NCBI RefSeq assembly: GCF_002018875.1
Contig: NZ_MVOL01000007.1
Span: 248,001 to 312,000, forward strand
Source: Pseudomonas sp. MF4836
Lineage (GTDB): Bacteria; Pseudomonadota; Gammaproteobacteria; Pseudomonadales; Pseudomonadaceae
Length of the DNA stretch: 64,000 bases
Reading direction: 5' to 3'
Under the pieces are notes generated by a model, which was not told where the DNA came from, made no database searches, and saw nothing but the letters and a program-made list of their open reading frames with translations. The position numbers and the translations under genes are program-made. Shown here piece after piece: positions 50,767-60,800 of the stretch. Positions within the stretch are counted from its first letter, which is position 1; each line of letters opens with the position of its first letter.

Positions 50767-52103
50767 GCCGGGGGCAGGCCCAGGGCTTTCAGGCGGCGGT
50801 AGAGGGTGCGTTCGCTCAGGCCCAGGCTCTGGGCCAGTTCGCTGCGCGGGCCGTCGAACACTTCCAGGGCGTGGGCCAGGCGTTCCAGGTCCTTGCTGCG
50901 GCGTCGGCGGCTGATGGCTTCGGCGGGAGCCTGGGGCGGCGCAAGCGTGTCGGTGCGCAGTTCGCCGGGCAGGTCCTGGACGCGGATCACCCCGTCATCG
51001 CTGAACAGGCTCGCGCGCTCCAGGATATTGCGCAGCTCGCGGATATTGCCCGGGTAGGCATACACCCGCAGGCGCTCCATAGCCTGGGCGTCGACCCGTG
51101 GCACCGCGCCCGGGGCCAGGCGTTGCAGCAGGCTGTCGATCAGCAGCGGCAGGTCATCCCGACGCTCGCGCAGGGCCGGCAGACGAATCGGAAAGGCGCT
51201 GATGCGGTAATACAGATCCTGGCGAAAGGTCCCGGCGGCCACCATGTCCTTGAGCGCCTTGTGGGTCGCCGCCACCAGGCGAAAATCCGAATGCACGGTG
51301 CGCAAACTGCCCACCGGACGGAAGCTGCCGGACTCGATCAGCCGCAGCAACTTGACCTGCATCGCCAGCGGCACCTCGCCGATTTCATCGAGGAACAAGG
51401 TCCCGCCATGGGCCGCTTCGGCCAGGCCGATCTTGCGCTGCAAGGCCCCGGTGAACGCGCCCTTCTCGTAACCGAACAGCTCGCTCTCCAGCAACGATTC
51501 GGTGAGTCCGGTGCAATCGACCACCACCAGCGGCCCGCTGGCGCGCGGGCTGCCGTCATGCAGGGCACGGGCGAACAGCTCTTTGCCGGTGCCCGACTCG
51601 CCCTGCAGCAACACCGGGATCGGCGCCGGCGCCGCCCGCAGCAACGCGCTCAAGGCCTCGTTGAAGGCCGGCGAACGCCCCACCAGCCCCTTGCGCTGAG
51701 GTTGCACCGAAGCCACGGCCAACGAATTGAGGCGCTCGACATAGGCCACCACCGCCCCGCTCTCACCAATGATCGGCCGCAACTCCACCTCCACGTGCTC
51801 CGGCCCCCGTGGCGTGTGGTGCACGTGCAGCATGCGCTCCGGCACCCGGCTGTCGTGGGCCTTGCGCATCGGGCAATGTTCGCCGGCCTGATCGCAGGGC
51901 ACGGCAAATTGATGGGACACCCGGTAGCACTTGGCGCCGACATGGGGCCGGCCCTCCACGCCGAACTGGCGCTGGTAGGCGGTATTGGCGGCAATGATGT
52001 TGTACTGGGTATCGAGCACGATGGTCGGCTGCGGATCGTGCTCCAGGTAAGACACCAGGGCCGACATCCGGCTGCTGGCGAGGTCGCGGGGCGAGGTGGA
52101 CAT
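50763..52103 (-). CDS. fisR: FisR-type sigma-54-dependent sulfane-sulfur regulator
   Basis: A 446-residue bacterial enhancer-binding protein. The N-terminal PAS-like domain holds Cys59, Cys70 and Cys77, with the same 11- and 7-residue spacing as the three polysulfide-sensing cysteines of Cupriavidus FisR. The AAA+ domain has Walker A GESGTGKE (168-175) and the sigma-54-contacting GAFTGA (215-220); a Fis-type HTH ends the chain (RSELAQSLGLSERTLYRRLK). It is divergent from the pdo-sqr genes it should activate. AGGAG before ATG 52103 fixes the start. Confidence 0.85.
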   Translation of the reverse strand: MSTSPRDLASSRMSALVSYLEHDPQPTIVLDTQYNIIAANTAYQRQFGVEGRPHVGAKCYRVSHQFAVPCDQAGEHCPMRKAHDSRVPERMLHVHHTPRGPEHVEVELRPIIGESGAVVAYVERLNSLAVASVQPQRKGLVGRSPAFNEALSALLRAAPAPIPVLLQGESGTGKELFARALHDGSPRASGPLVVVDCTGLTESLLESELFGYEKGAFTGALQRKIGLAEAAHGGTLFLDEIGEVPLAMQVKLLRLIESGSFRPVGSLRTVHSDFRLVAATHKALKDMVAAGTFRQDLYYRISAFPIRLPALRERRDDLPLLIDSLLQRLAPGAVPRVDAQAMERLRVYAYPGNIRELRNILERASLFSDDGVIRVQDLPGELRTDTLAPPQAPAEAISRRRRSKDLERLAHALEVFDGPRSELAQSLGLSERTLYRRLKALGLPPA

Positions 52104-52148
52104 GGCAACTCCTGCGGGGGTGCGGCAGCTTAAAACACCGGGGCGGTT

Positions 52149-52200
52149 TCTGCCACTTACTGCCATCGACTGCCACCCAACTGCCAAAATAACTGGCAGT
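52149..52200. promoter_or_regulatory. phased CTGCCA repeats, candidate FisR enhancer sites
   Basis: (T/A)CTGCCA starts at 52149, 52159, 52169 and 52180, spaced 10, 10 and 11 bases, and is followed by the inverted TGGCAGT at 52194-52200. The last copy and the inverted one form ACTGCCA-N7-TGGCAGT. The array lies about 80-130 bases upstream of the sigma-54 promoter, the usual place for an activator. Confidence 0.65.
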
Positions 52201-52278
52201 GACAGCTCGAAACGCCCTCCGTCTATGCTGCAAGCCATTGAATTGAATGAAACGGCGTGCCCATTCGGCGCTGGACGT

Positions 52279-52294
52279 TGGCACGGTTATTGAC
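52279..52294 (+). promoter_or_regulatory. sigma-54 promoter of the pdo-sqr-tauE operon
   Basis: TGGCACGGTTATTGAC matches the -24/-12 consensus TGGCACG-N4-TTGC with a single change at the -12 element (TTGA). It lies 58 bases before the pdo start and downstream of the phased repeats, as expected for FisR control. Confidence 0.7.
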
Positions 52295-52351
52295 ACCCCA
52301 AGGGACGACTGCCCGTTCCGGCCGGCGTCACTTCATCGTCTGGAGAGCAGC

Positions 52352-53236
52352 ATGATCATCGGCACCACCTTGCGTGTAGAAGCCTTTTTCGACCGCGACA
52401 CCTGGACCATCAGCTACCTGGTGATGGACCAGACGACCCGGCGCTGCGCCTTGATCGACAGCGTGCTCGACTACGACCCCAAGTCCGGGCGCACTCGCAC
52501 CGAATCCGCCGACCGTCTGATCGAGCGGGTCCGCGAACTGGACGCCGAGGTCGAGTGGATCCTGGAAACCCACGTCCACGCCGACCACCTGTCTGCCGCG
52601 GCCTACCTCAAGCAGCGCCTGGGGGCCAAGGTCGCCATCGGCCAGCACATCACCCAGGTGCAGAAGGTGTTCGCCAGCCTGTTCAACGAGGGCCCGGCGT
52701 TCGCCCGCGATGGCAGCCAGTTCGACGTGCTGCTGGCCGACGGCGCCGAGTTCGCCATCGGCGGCCTCAGCGCCCGCGCCCTGCACACGCCGGGGCATAC
52801 CCCGGCGTGCATGACCTACCTGGTGCAGGTCGGCGACGAGACCGTGGCCTTCGTTGGCGACACCCTGTTCATGCCCGACTACGGCACCGCACGCTGCGAC
52901 TTCCCCGGGGCCGATGCGCGGACCCTGTACCGCTCTATCGGCAAGATCCTCGCCCTCCCGCCGCAGACCCGCCTGTTCATGTGCCACGACTACCTGCCCA
53001 ACGGCCGCGAGTTGCAATACATGACCACCGTGGCCGAGCAGCGCGCGCACAACATTCATATCCACCAGGGCATCGATGAAGAGTCCTTTGTCAGGATGCG
53101 CGAGGCCCGCGACGCCACCCTCGACATGCCGGTGCTGATCCTGCCCTCGGTGCAGGTCAACATGCGCAGCGGCCAACTGCCGGAGCCCGAGGACAACGGT
53201 GTGCGCTACCTGAAGATCCCGCTCAATTCCCTATAA
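52352..53236 (+). CDS. pdo: persulfide dioxygenase (ETHE1-like)
   Basis: A 294-residue metallo-beta-lactamase-fold iron enzyme that oxidises glutathione persulfide to sulfite. Iron and fold ligands: ETHVHADHL (His74, His76), HTPGHTPACM, a VGDTLFMPDYGTARCDFPGA segment with the Asp ligand and the PDO-type GTARCDF, and CHDYLP near the C-terminus. ATG 52352 (GGAGAG upstream) is preferred over the long frame from 52247. First gene of the sulfur operon. Confidence 0.88.
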   Translation: MIIGTTLRVEAFFDRDTWTISYLVMDQTTRRCALIDSVLDYDPKSGRTRTESADRLIERVRELDAEVEWILETHVHADHLSAAAYLKQRLGAKVAIGQHITQVQKVFASLFNEGPAFARDGSQFDVLLADGAEFAIGGLSARALHTPGHTPACMTYLVQVGDETVAFVGDTLFMPDYGTARCDFPGADARTLYRSIGKILALPPQTRLFMCHDYLPNGRELQYMTTVAEQRAHNIHIHQGIDEESFVRMREARDATLDMPVLILPSVQVNMRSGQLPEPEDNGVRYLKIPLNSL

Positions 53237-53264
53237 CTATTCCACTCCCCACGGAGACCTTGCC

Positions 53265-54542
53265 ATGCGCCCTATTTCCACCCTGCAGCGGGCCGTCGAC
53301 GGCAGCCACCAGGTACTGATCGTCGGCGGCGGTGCAGCGGGCATCGCCGCCGCATCGAGCCTGATGGCGCGCGACGCACAGCTTGACGTGGCGATCATCG
53401 ACCCCGCCCCGCAGCACTATTACCAGCCCGGCTGGACCCTGGTCGGCGCCGGGGTGTTCAGCGCCCGGTCCACGGAGCGCAGCATGGCCTCGCTGATCCC
53501 CAAGGGGGTCAAGTGGATCCAGGCCGCGGTCAGCACCTTCGAGCCCGAGGCCAATGCCCTGGTGCTGGACAACGGCCAGGCCCTGGCTTACGACCAGTTG
53601 ATCGTGTGCCCCGGCCTGAAGCTCGACTGGGATGCCATCGACGGTCTGAACGCCACCCTGGGCAGCAACGGCGTGACCTCCAACTATCGCTACGACCTGG
53701 CGCCCTACACCTGGCAGCTGGTGCAACAACTCAAGCAGGGCCAGGCCCTGTTCACCCAGCCGCCGATGCCGATCAAGTGCGCCGGCGCGCCGCAAAAAGC
53801 CATGTACCTGTCGTGCGACCACTGGTTGCGCAACGGCCATCTGCCACGGATCAACACCCGCTTCATGAACGCCGGCGCGGTGCTGTTCGGGGTGCCGGAC
53901 TACGTGCCGGCCCTGATGGAGTACGTGCACAAGTACGCGATCGACCTGGATTTCGGGCATAACCTGGTGGCGGTGGACGGCCCCGCCAAGCGCGCGACCT
54001 TTGTCCGAACCCTGGCCGATGGGCGCCAGGAACACCTGGAGCGCCGCTTTGACCTGTTGCATGTGGTGCCGCCGCAGACCGCCCCGGACTTTATCCGCAG
54101 CAGCCCCCTGGCCGATGCCGCGGGCTGGGTCGATGTCGACCCCTACAGCCTGCGCCACACGCGTTTTGCCAATATCCACGGCCTGGGCGATGCCACCAAC
54201 ACCAGCAACGCCAAAACCGCGGCCGCCGCGCGCAAGCAGGCGCCGGTGGTGGCCAACAACGTGCTGGTGGCCCTCAAGCGCCTGCAGCGACTGGCGCAGT
54301 ACGACGGCTATGGTTCCTGCCCGCTGACGGTGGAGCGGGGCAAGATCGTCCTCGCCGAATTCACCTACGGCGGCAAGCTCGCACCGAGCTTCGCCCCCTG
54401 GTTGCTGGACGGGCGCAAAGCCACGCGCCGCGCCTGGTGGTTGAAAGAGCGGATCCTGCCGTCGCTGTATTGGCGCGGCATGCTCAAGGGCCATGAATGG
54501 CTGGCCCGTCCGACCCTGAACACGGACACCCCGCCGGCATGA
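53265..54542 (+). CDS. sqr: sulfide:quinone oxidoreductase-type flavoprotein
   Basis: A 425-residue FAD protein of the SQR family. VLIVGGGAAGIAAASSL (17-33) is the FAD motif; IIDP..YYQPGWTLVGAG and QLIVCPGLKLDW follow, and the cysteines in VCPG, IKCAGAP and others include the redox-active pair position. The HVVPPQTAPDF segment and a C-terminal amphipathic stretch (RILPSLYWRGMLKG) for membrane binding are typical. It would oxidise sulfide to persulfide and pass electrons to quinone. Ends in a 4-base overlap with the TauE gene. Confidence 0.87.
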   Translation: MRPISTLQRAVDGSHQVLIVGGGAAGIAAASSLMARDAQLDVAIIDPAPQHYYQPGWTLVGAGVFSARSTERSMASLIPKGVKWIQAAVSTFEPEANALVLDNGQALAYDQLIVCPGLKLDWDAIDGLNATLGSNGVTSNYRYDLAPYTWQLVQQLKQGQALFTQPPMPIKCAGAPQKAMYLSCDHWLRNGHLPRINTRFMNAGAVLFGVPDYVPALMEYVHKYAIDLDFGHNLVAVDGPAKRATFVRTLADGRQEHLERRFDLLHVVPPQTAPDFIRSSPLADAAGWVDVDPYSLRHTRFANIHGLGDATNTSNAKTAAAARKQAPVVANNVLVALKRLQRLAQYDGYGSCPLTVERGKIVLAEFTYGGKLAPSFAPWLLDGRKATRRAWWLKERILPSLYWRGMLKGHEWLARPTLNTDTPPA

Positions 54543-55366
54543 ATGAAGTGACCTTGATCGGCGCCGGCCTGGGGCTGGTGATTGGCGCGATCCTGGCCTT
54601 GACCGGGGCTGGTGGCGGGATTCTTGCGGTGCCGTTGCTGGTGTTCGGCCTGGGCCTGAGCATGGTCGAGGCGGCGCCGGTCGGCCTGCTGGCGGTAGGC
54701 CTGGCGGCCAGCGTCGGCGCCCTGCTCGGCCTGCGCCAGGGCATCGTGCGCTATCGCGCGGCGGGGTTTGTCGCCGGCATCGGCATCCTGCTGACCCCCC
54801 TGGGGCTGTGGCTGGCCCATCGCCTGCCGAACGCCCCCCTGGCGCTGCTGTTTAGCCTGGTGCTGCTGTACGCCTGCGGGCGGATGTTGCTCAAGGCCAG
54901 CCGTGAACTGAAACACGGCCAGGCCGCACCGCGCCCGGCCTTTTTGCCCTGCGTGCTCAACCCGCAGCAAGGTCGCCTGCGCTGGACTCTGCCCTGTGCC
55001 CGCGCCCTGACGCTGACCGGGATGCTGTCGGGCCTGCTCTCCGGTTTGCTCGGGGTGGGCGGCGGGTTTGTGATCGTCCCGGCCCTGGGCCGCTACACCA
55101 ACCTGGACAGCAAAAGCATCGTCGCCACCTCGCTGGCGGTGATCGCCCTGGTGTCGCTGGGCAGCGTGGTGACCGCCAGCGTCAGCGGGGTCATGCACTG
55201 GGCCGTGGGCGCTCCCTTTGCCTTGGGCGCGGTAGTGGGACTGGTCATGGGCCGACAAATGGCCAGCCATCTGGCCGGCCCGCGCCTGCAACAACTGTTC
55301 GCCATTACCGGCATGCTGGCGGCGCTGCTGCTGGCCTTCGGAGCCCTGGGGCTGTTGCCCCGTTGA
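54539..55366 (+). CDS. TauE/SafE-type sulfite or anion exporter
   Basis: A 275-residue membrane protein with about eight hydrophobic segments and the duplicated family motif: GAGGGILAVPLLV near 21-33 and GVGGGFVIVPALG near 175-188. TauE/SafE proteins move sulfite, thiosulfate or related anions. ATG 54539 overlaps the sqr stop (ATGA). Here it would expel sulfite made by PDO; direction and substrate are inferred from context. Confidence 0.86.
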   Translation: MNEVTLIGAGLGLVIGAILALTGAGGGILAVPLLVFGLGLSMVEAAPVGLLAVGLAASVGALLGLRQGIVRYRAAGFVAGIGILLTPLGLWLAHRLPNAPLALLFSLVLLYACGRMLLKASRELKHGQAAPRPAFLPCVLNPQQGRLRWTLPCARALTLTGMLSGLLSGLLGVGGGFVIVPALGRYTNLDSKSIVATSLAVIALVSLGSVVTASVSGVMHWAVGAPFALGAVVGLVMGRQMASHLAGPRLQQLFAITGMLAALLLAFGALGLLPR

Positions 55367-55374
55367 GCCTATTT

Positions 55375-55390
55375 CGCCGGCAAGCCGGCG
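55375..55390. repeat. REP palindrome
   Basis: CGCCGGC-AA-GCCGGCG followed by CCTACA is a classic Pseudomonas REP core. It lies 8 bases after the tauE-type gene and may end or stabilise its transcript. The remaining gap to 55589 shows nothing else. Confidence 0.7.
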
Positions 55391-55589
55391 CCTACAAGGG
55401 AAATATTGACCTCTGCCGCTCGGGCACGCAGCCGACGACCATGGCCTGAACCTGGCTGCCGGGCGGCTGGCGGACTGGTTCGGCAGCGAGCAAAACTGAA
55501 CATGGGGCACGCGCCGCGGCTAGGCTACGGCCTTGCTGCTCACTCGACTCACCAGCACACGGAACAGCCCGCACAGCTTGCCGCCAGCT

Positions 55590-56606
55590 TCACCGCGCTT
55601 GCGTATCCAGCGCATAAAACTCCTGCAGCTTGGCCTGCAGCAGTTTCTTGTCCGGCAGTTGAGTCCGATACTCGGCAATCAACGCCGGCGAAAGCGAACG
55701 GTTGAGGGCATATTCCACCACCTCGTCGTCCTTGCTGGCACAGAGCAACACTGCCAGGGCCGGGTTTTCGTGGGGTTTGCGCACTTGGCGATCCAGGGCC
55801 TCCAGGTAGAAATCCAGCTTGCCCAGATACTCCGGTTCGAAGCGCCCGACCTTGAGTTCAACGGCCACCAGGCAATTCAACCCACGATGGAACAGCAGCA
55901 GATCCAGGGCAAAATCCCGCCCGCCAACCTGTAATGGAAAGCCTGACGCGACAAAGCAGAAGTCCCGCCCCATCTCGATCAGAAAATCCTTGAGCTGGCG
56001 CACCAGCCCCTGATGCAGATCGGCTTCGCCATGCCCCTGGGCCAGATCGAGAAACTCCACCATGTAGGCATCCTTGAACACCTTCAGGGCCTCGGGATGA
56101 GTGTCTCTCAACGCGGCCGAGACGCTTGCCGGGCGGGTCAGCGTGCGTTCGAACAGGGCCGATTTGATCTGCCGTTCCAGTTCTCGCCGTGACCACTGCT
56201 CCCGGACCGCCAAGTGCAGGTAGAACTCACGCTCCCTTGCCCCTTTGCTTTGTCCCATGACCACCAGATGGTGGCTCCAAGGCAATTGTCGCACCAGTGG
56301 TGCGACTTTCTCGTCATCACGATAGAGCTCATAAAACTGTCGCATGCGAAACAGGTTCGCTCGGGTAAACCCCCGCAGGCCCGGCTGTTGCCGCGCCAGG
56401 TAATCCGCCAAGTGCTGGACGACGCCATCCCCCCACTCCGCCGCCTCGATCTTGCGGCTGATATAGGCCCCGACCTGCCAATACAGTTCCACCAGTTCAG
56501 TGTTCACCGCTCGCACCGCCCGCTGCCGCGCGGCGGCGATCATCTGCGCCACTTCACCAAATGCCACATCGGTGGAGGTCATTGCCGCTTCAGTCTCTTT
56601 ATTCAT
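55590..56606 (-). CDS. DUF1016/PDDEXK nuclease-fold protein (YhcG-like)
   Basis: A 338-residue protein of the YhcG type: an N-terminal DUF1016 helical region (ELVELYWQVGAYISRKI, FTRANLFRMRQFY, LPWSHHLVVM) and a C-terminal PDDEXK domain (about 195-330) with the DFALDLLLFHRGLNCLVAVELK motif, i.e. the D...ExK catalytic core. Such proteins are found near defence and restriction loci and singly in many genomes; the substrate is unknown. Here it stands alone between the sulfur module and the lipoproteins. Confidence 0.87.
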   Translation of the reverse strand: MNKETEAAMTSTDVAFGEVAQMIAAARQRAVRAVNTELVELYWQVGAYISRKIEAAEWGDGVVQHLADYLARQQPGLRGFTRANLFRMRQFYELYRDDEKVAPLVRQLPWSHHLVVMGQSKGAREREFYLHLAVREQWSRRELERQIKSALFERTLTRPASVSAALRDTHPEALKVFKDAYMVEFLDLAQGHGEADLHQGLVRQLKDFLIEMGRDFCFVASGFPLQVGGRDFALDLLLFHRGLNCLVAVELKVGRFEPEYLGKLDFYLEALDRQVRKPHENPALAVLLCASKDDEVVEYALNRSLSPALIAEYRTQLPDKKLLQAKLQEFYALDTQAR

Positions 56607-56728
56607 AACGCACGCCCGGTTTCAGGACACAGGCCCCTATCATCCAGTGGACCGCCATGAACTTGTAGTCAGCCTTGTCTATTTTCACTGAGCGAAATGT
56701 CCTGATTTCGGTGACGCAATCAGACCTG

Positions 56729-57139
56729 TCAGCCCGGCATGCACGCGAAGTCATGGGTACTGGCCACCTGCTTGCCCATGGCGTCATACAAGCGCGCCGA
56801 CACCTCGCTCCCCAGGGACGATTCCACCAGTTTGTAATGCTCGCCGGCCTTGAAGCCGCTGTAGCTGATATGGCCGTCGCAGTCTTGCTGGTTGGAATCA
56901 CCGACGTTCTCTTCAAACAGGGTCACGTCCAGGCGGTGGGCGCCGGGCTTGACCTGGAAATAGCGCCCATCGTCGATCTTCTGCCCATCCACGCGCTCGG
57001 CCAGCAGGTCATTGGGCGCCTCTTCTTGCAGGCCGATCCAGGCCTCGCTGGGGTCGGGCTGGGGCATGGGCCCGGCACACGCCGCCAACAACGCCACCAG
57101 GCTCAACATCGGGATCAGCAACAACGGTCTACGGGACAT
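56729..57139 (-). CDS. PA0061/PA0062-type lipoprotein, copy 1
   Basis: A 136-residue lipoprotein: signal peptide with lipobox LLAAC, then PSEAWIGLQEEAPNDLLAERVDG, DGRYFQVKPGAHRL and SYSGFKAGEHYKLVE. It is paralogous to the next gene upstream, with the same block order. Asp does not follow the lipid Cys (sequence CAGP), so outer-membrane sorting is expected. ATG 57139 with GAGGTG upstream. Function unknown. Confidence 0.85.
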   Translation of the reverse strand: MSRRPLLLIPMLSLVALLAACAGPMPQPDPSEAWIGLQEEAPNDLLAERVDGQKIDDGRYFQVKPGAHRLDVTLFEENVGDSNQQDCDGHISYSGFKAGEHYKLVESSLGSEVSARLYDAMGKQVASTHDFACMPG

Positions 57140-57199
57140 CACTAAACACCTCATCAATCATGGGCGCCGGCGCAAGCTGCGTCGGCTTCTGCGGCACGG

Positions 57200-57604
57200 C
57201 TACAGGCAGCTGAAGTCCGCGCTATGGGCCAGGGGCCGGCCCTGGGCATCCATCAATACGGCGCTGACTTCCTGGCCCTGGCTCGACTCCAGCAACTGGT
57301 AATGCTCGCCAGCCTTGAAGCCCGAGTAGTCCAGGCGCCCCTCGCATTCCGGCTGCGCCGAGTTGCCGTTGGCGCCTTGCAACAGCGCCATTTGCAGGCG
57401 GTGCGCGCCCGGACTCACCTGAAAGTAACGCCCATCCTCCAGGCGTTTGCCGTCGACACTGTCGGCCAGCAGATCGTTCGGCGACTCCTGGGCCAGCCCG
57501 ATCCAGGCCTGGCTCGGATCGGCCTTGGGCAGCGGCCCGGCGCAGGCCGAAAGCAGGCCCACCAGGCCCAGCCCCGGCAGCAGCAACAGCGGTTTGAATG
57601 ACAT
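57200..57604 (-). CDS. PA0061/PA0062-type lipoprotein, copy 2
   Basis: A 134-residue lipoprotein with lipobox LLSAC followed by AGPLPKADPSQAWIGLAQES, and the blocks DGRYFQVSPGAHRL, DYSGFKAGEHYQLLE shared with copy 1; both keep two C-terminal-half cysteines. The pair is separated by 60 bases and is probably one operon. ATG 57604 with GAGGTG is preferred over the longer frame to 57718. Divergent from the RND operon. Confidence 0.85.
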   Translation of the reverse strand: MSFKPLLLLPGLGLVGLLSACAGPLPKADPSQAWIGLAQESPNDLLADSVDGKRLEDGRYFQVSPGAHRLQMALLQGANGNSAQPECEGRLDYSGFKAGEHYQLLESSQGQEVSAVLMDAQGRPLAHSADFSCL

Positions 57605-57833
57605 GACGCAACACCTCGCAAGTGAAAAAACAGTGCCCGGGACGAGCCGGATAACACGCCTCGCCGGATGCCTATCCAGCTTGTGGGCGTGCCCTGCCCT
57701 GAACAAATGAATCCACATGAAAGGATTTTCAGGCCGCGCTTAAATCTTCCTTCATCTTCACGAAAGCCGCGTGTTAGGTGGGTCGCCGCAGTCTGCCGAG
57801 GTTTGCAATCCCACTCCCTCGGAGGTTTTCGGC

Positions 57834-60800
57834 ATGCTCGGGCTGGTCAAGACCGCACTGCTCAAGCCCTACACGTTTATCGTGCTGGCAATTTTCATCT
57901 GCATCATCGGGCCCATGGCGGCCCTGCGTACGCCCACCGATGTCTTCCCCGATATCGGCATCCCGGTAGTGGCGGTGGTCTGGCAGTACAACGGCCTGTC
58001 GCCCGAGGCCATGGCCGGGCGCGTGATCTACACCTACGAGCGCTCTCTGAGCACCACGGTCAACGACATCGAGCACATCGAATCCCAGTCCCTGCCGGGC
58101 ATGGGCATCGTCAAGATCTTCTTCCAGCCCGGGGTGGATATCCGCACCGCCAACGCCCAAGTGACGGCGGTGTCACAAACCGTGCTCAAGCAGATGCCGC
58201 CGGGCATCACCCCGCCGCTGATCCTCAATTACAGCGCCTCGACGGTGCCGATCCTGCAAATGGCGTTTTCCAGCCCGACCCTGTCCGAGGCGAAGATCCG
58301 CGACCTGGTGCAGAACAATATCCGCCTGCCCCTGAGCTCCCTGCCCGGCCTGGCCATGCCCACGCCCATGGGCGGCAAGCAGCGCCAGATCACCCTCGAC
58401 CTGGACCCCCAAGCCCTGGCGGCCAGAGGCCTGTCGGCGCAGGACGTGGGCAATGCCCTGGCGGCGCAGAACCAGATCATCCCGGTGGGCACCGCCAAGC
58501 TCGGCGGCAATGAATACACGGTGCTGCTGAACAACAGCCCCACCGCCATCGAGGAACTCAACGACCTGCCGATCAAGACCGTGGACGGCGCCCTGATCAC
58601 CATCGGCCAGGTGGCCCACGTGCGCGACGGCTCGCCGCCGCAGACCAATATCGTGCGCGTGGATGGCCGGCGCGCCGTGCTGATGCCGGCCCTGAAGAAT
58701 GGCAATATCTCCACCCTGTCGATTGTCGACGGCATTCGCGGGATGCTGCCGCGCATCAATGAAACCCTGCCGCCCTCGCTCAAGACTTCGCTGCTGGGGG
58801 ACGCCTCGGTGTTCGTCAAAAAGTCGGTGGGCAGCGTGGCCCAGGAAGGCATCATTGCCGCCCTGCTGACCAGCGCGATGATCCTGCTGTTTCTCGGCAG
58901 CTGGCGCTCGACCCTGATCATCGCCGCCTCGATTCCCCTGGCGGTGCTGGCGGCCATTGCCCTGCTGGCCCTCAGCGGCCAGACCCTGAATGTGATGACC
59001 CTGGGCGGCCTGGCCCTGGCGGTGGGGATCCTGGTGGACGATGCCACGGTGACCATCGAAAACATCAACTGGCACCTGGAACAGGGCAAGGCGGTCAAGG
59101 TGGCGATCCTCGACGGCGCCAGGCAGATCGTCGGCCCGGCCTTCGTCTCGCTGCTGTGCATCTGCATCGTTTTCGTACCGATGTTTCTGCTGCAAGGCAT
59201 TGCCGGCTACCTGTTCCGGCCCATGGCCCTGGCGGTGATCTTCGCCATGGCCAGCTCGTTCATCCTCTCGCGGACCCTGGTGCCGACCCTGGCCATGTAC
59301 CTGCTCAAGCCGCACACGCCGGAAGCAGGCCCCGGGCATCACCCGGAAGATGCTTTCATCAACCATCACGAAGGCGAGCAGCACGCCAAGCCGCGCAACG
59401 CCCTGGTGCGTGCCTTGCTGGCTTTCCAGCAGGGTTTCGAGCGGCGCTTCTCCAACGTGCGCGACACCTACCACGGCCTGCTGCACCTGGCCCTGGGCCG
59501 GCGCAAGACCTTCATCCTCGGCTTCCTCGCCTGTGTGCTGGCCTCGTTCGCCCTGTTGCCGAGCCTGGGCCAGGACTTCTTCCCGGCCACCGACGCCGGC
59601 GCCCTGGCGGTGCATGTGCGACTGCCCCTGGGCACGCGGATCGAGGAAAGCGCGGCGGCCTTCGACCGCATCGAAGCGCGGATCCGCGAAGTGATCCCGG
59701 CCGAGCAACTGGACAGCATCATCGACAACATCGGCATCCCTCTGAGCGGCATCGACATGGCCTACAGCAACAGCGGCACCATCGGCCCCCAGGACGGCGA
59801 GATCCAGGTCACCCTCAAGCCCGGCCACGGCCCCACCGCCGACTACGGCAAACAGCGGCGCGAAGCCCTGCCGGAAAGCTTTCCCGGCAGCCACTTCGCC
59901 GTTTTGCCGGCGGACATCAGCAGCCAGATCCTCAACTTCGGCGCCCCGGCACCGCTGGACGTGAAAGTCTCCGGGCCCGACAACGCGGCCAACCGCGCCT
60001 TCGCCGTGGAACTGGAGCGGCGCCTGCAGCATGTGCCGGGCATTGCCGACCTGCGGATCCAGCAGTCCACCGGCTACCCATCGCTGCAAGTCAAGGTTGA
60101 CCGCCTGCGGGCCAATGGCCTGGGGATCACCGAACGGGACGTGACCAACAGCATGGTGGCCTCCTTGGCCGGCAGTTCCCAGGTGGCACCGACCTTCTGG
60201 CTCAACCCGAAAAATGGCGTGTCCTACTCCATCGTCGCCGCCACCCCGCAGTACCGCCTGGACAGCCTGCCGGCCCTGGAGGCGCTGCCGGTCACCGGCA
60301 GCAATGGGCAGTCGCAGATCCTCGGCGGCCTGGCGGATATCTCCCGGGTCGAGAGCCCGGCGGTGGTCAGCCACTACAACATCCAGCCGACCCTGGATCT
60401 GTATGCGAATGTCCAGGGCCGTGACCTCGGCGCCGTGGCCCATGGCATGCAAAAGGTTCTGGACGACGCCGCCAGCCTGCGGCCCAAAGGTGCCACCGTC
60501 AGCCTGCACGGGCAGATCGACGCCCTGCACGAAGCCTTCAGCGGCCTGAGCCTGGGCCTGCTGGGGGCGGTGGTGCTGATCTACCTGCTGATCGTGGTCA
60601 ACTTCCAGTCCTGGGTCGATCCGTTCGTGATCATCACCGCGCTGCCGGCGGCCCTGGCCGGGATCGTGTGGATGCTATTTCTCAGCGGCACCTCGTTGTC
60701 AGTGCCAGCCCTGACCGGCGCCATCCTGTGCATGGGGGTGGCCACCGCCAACTCGATCCTGGTGGTGAGCTTCTGCCGCGAGCGCCTGGCGGAGCACGGC

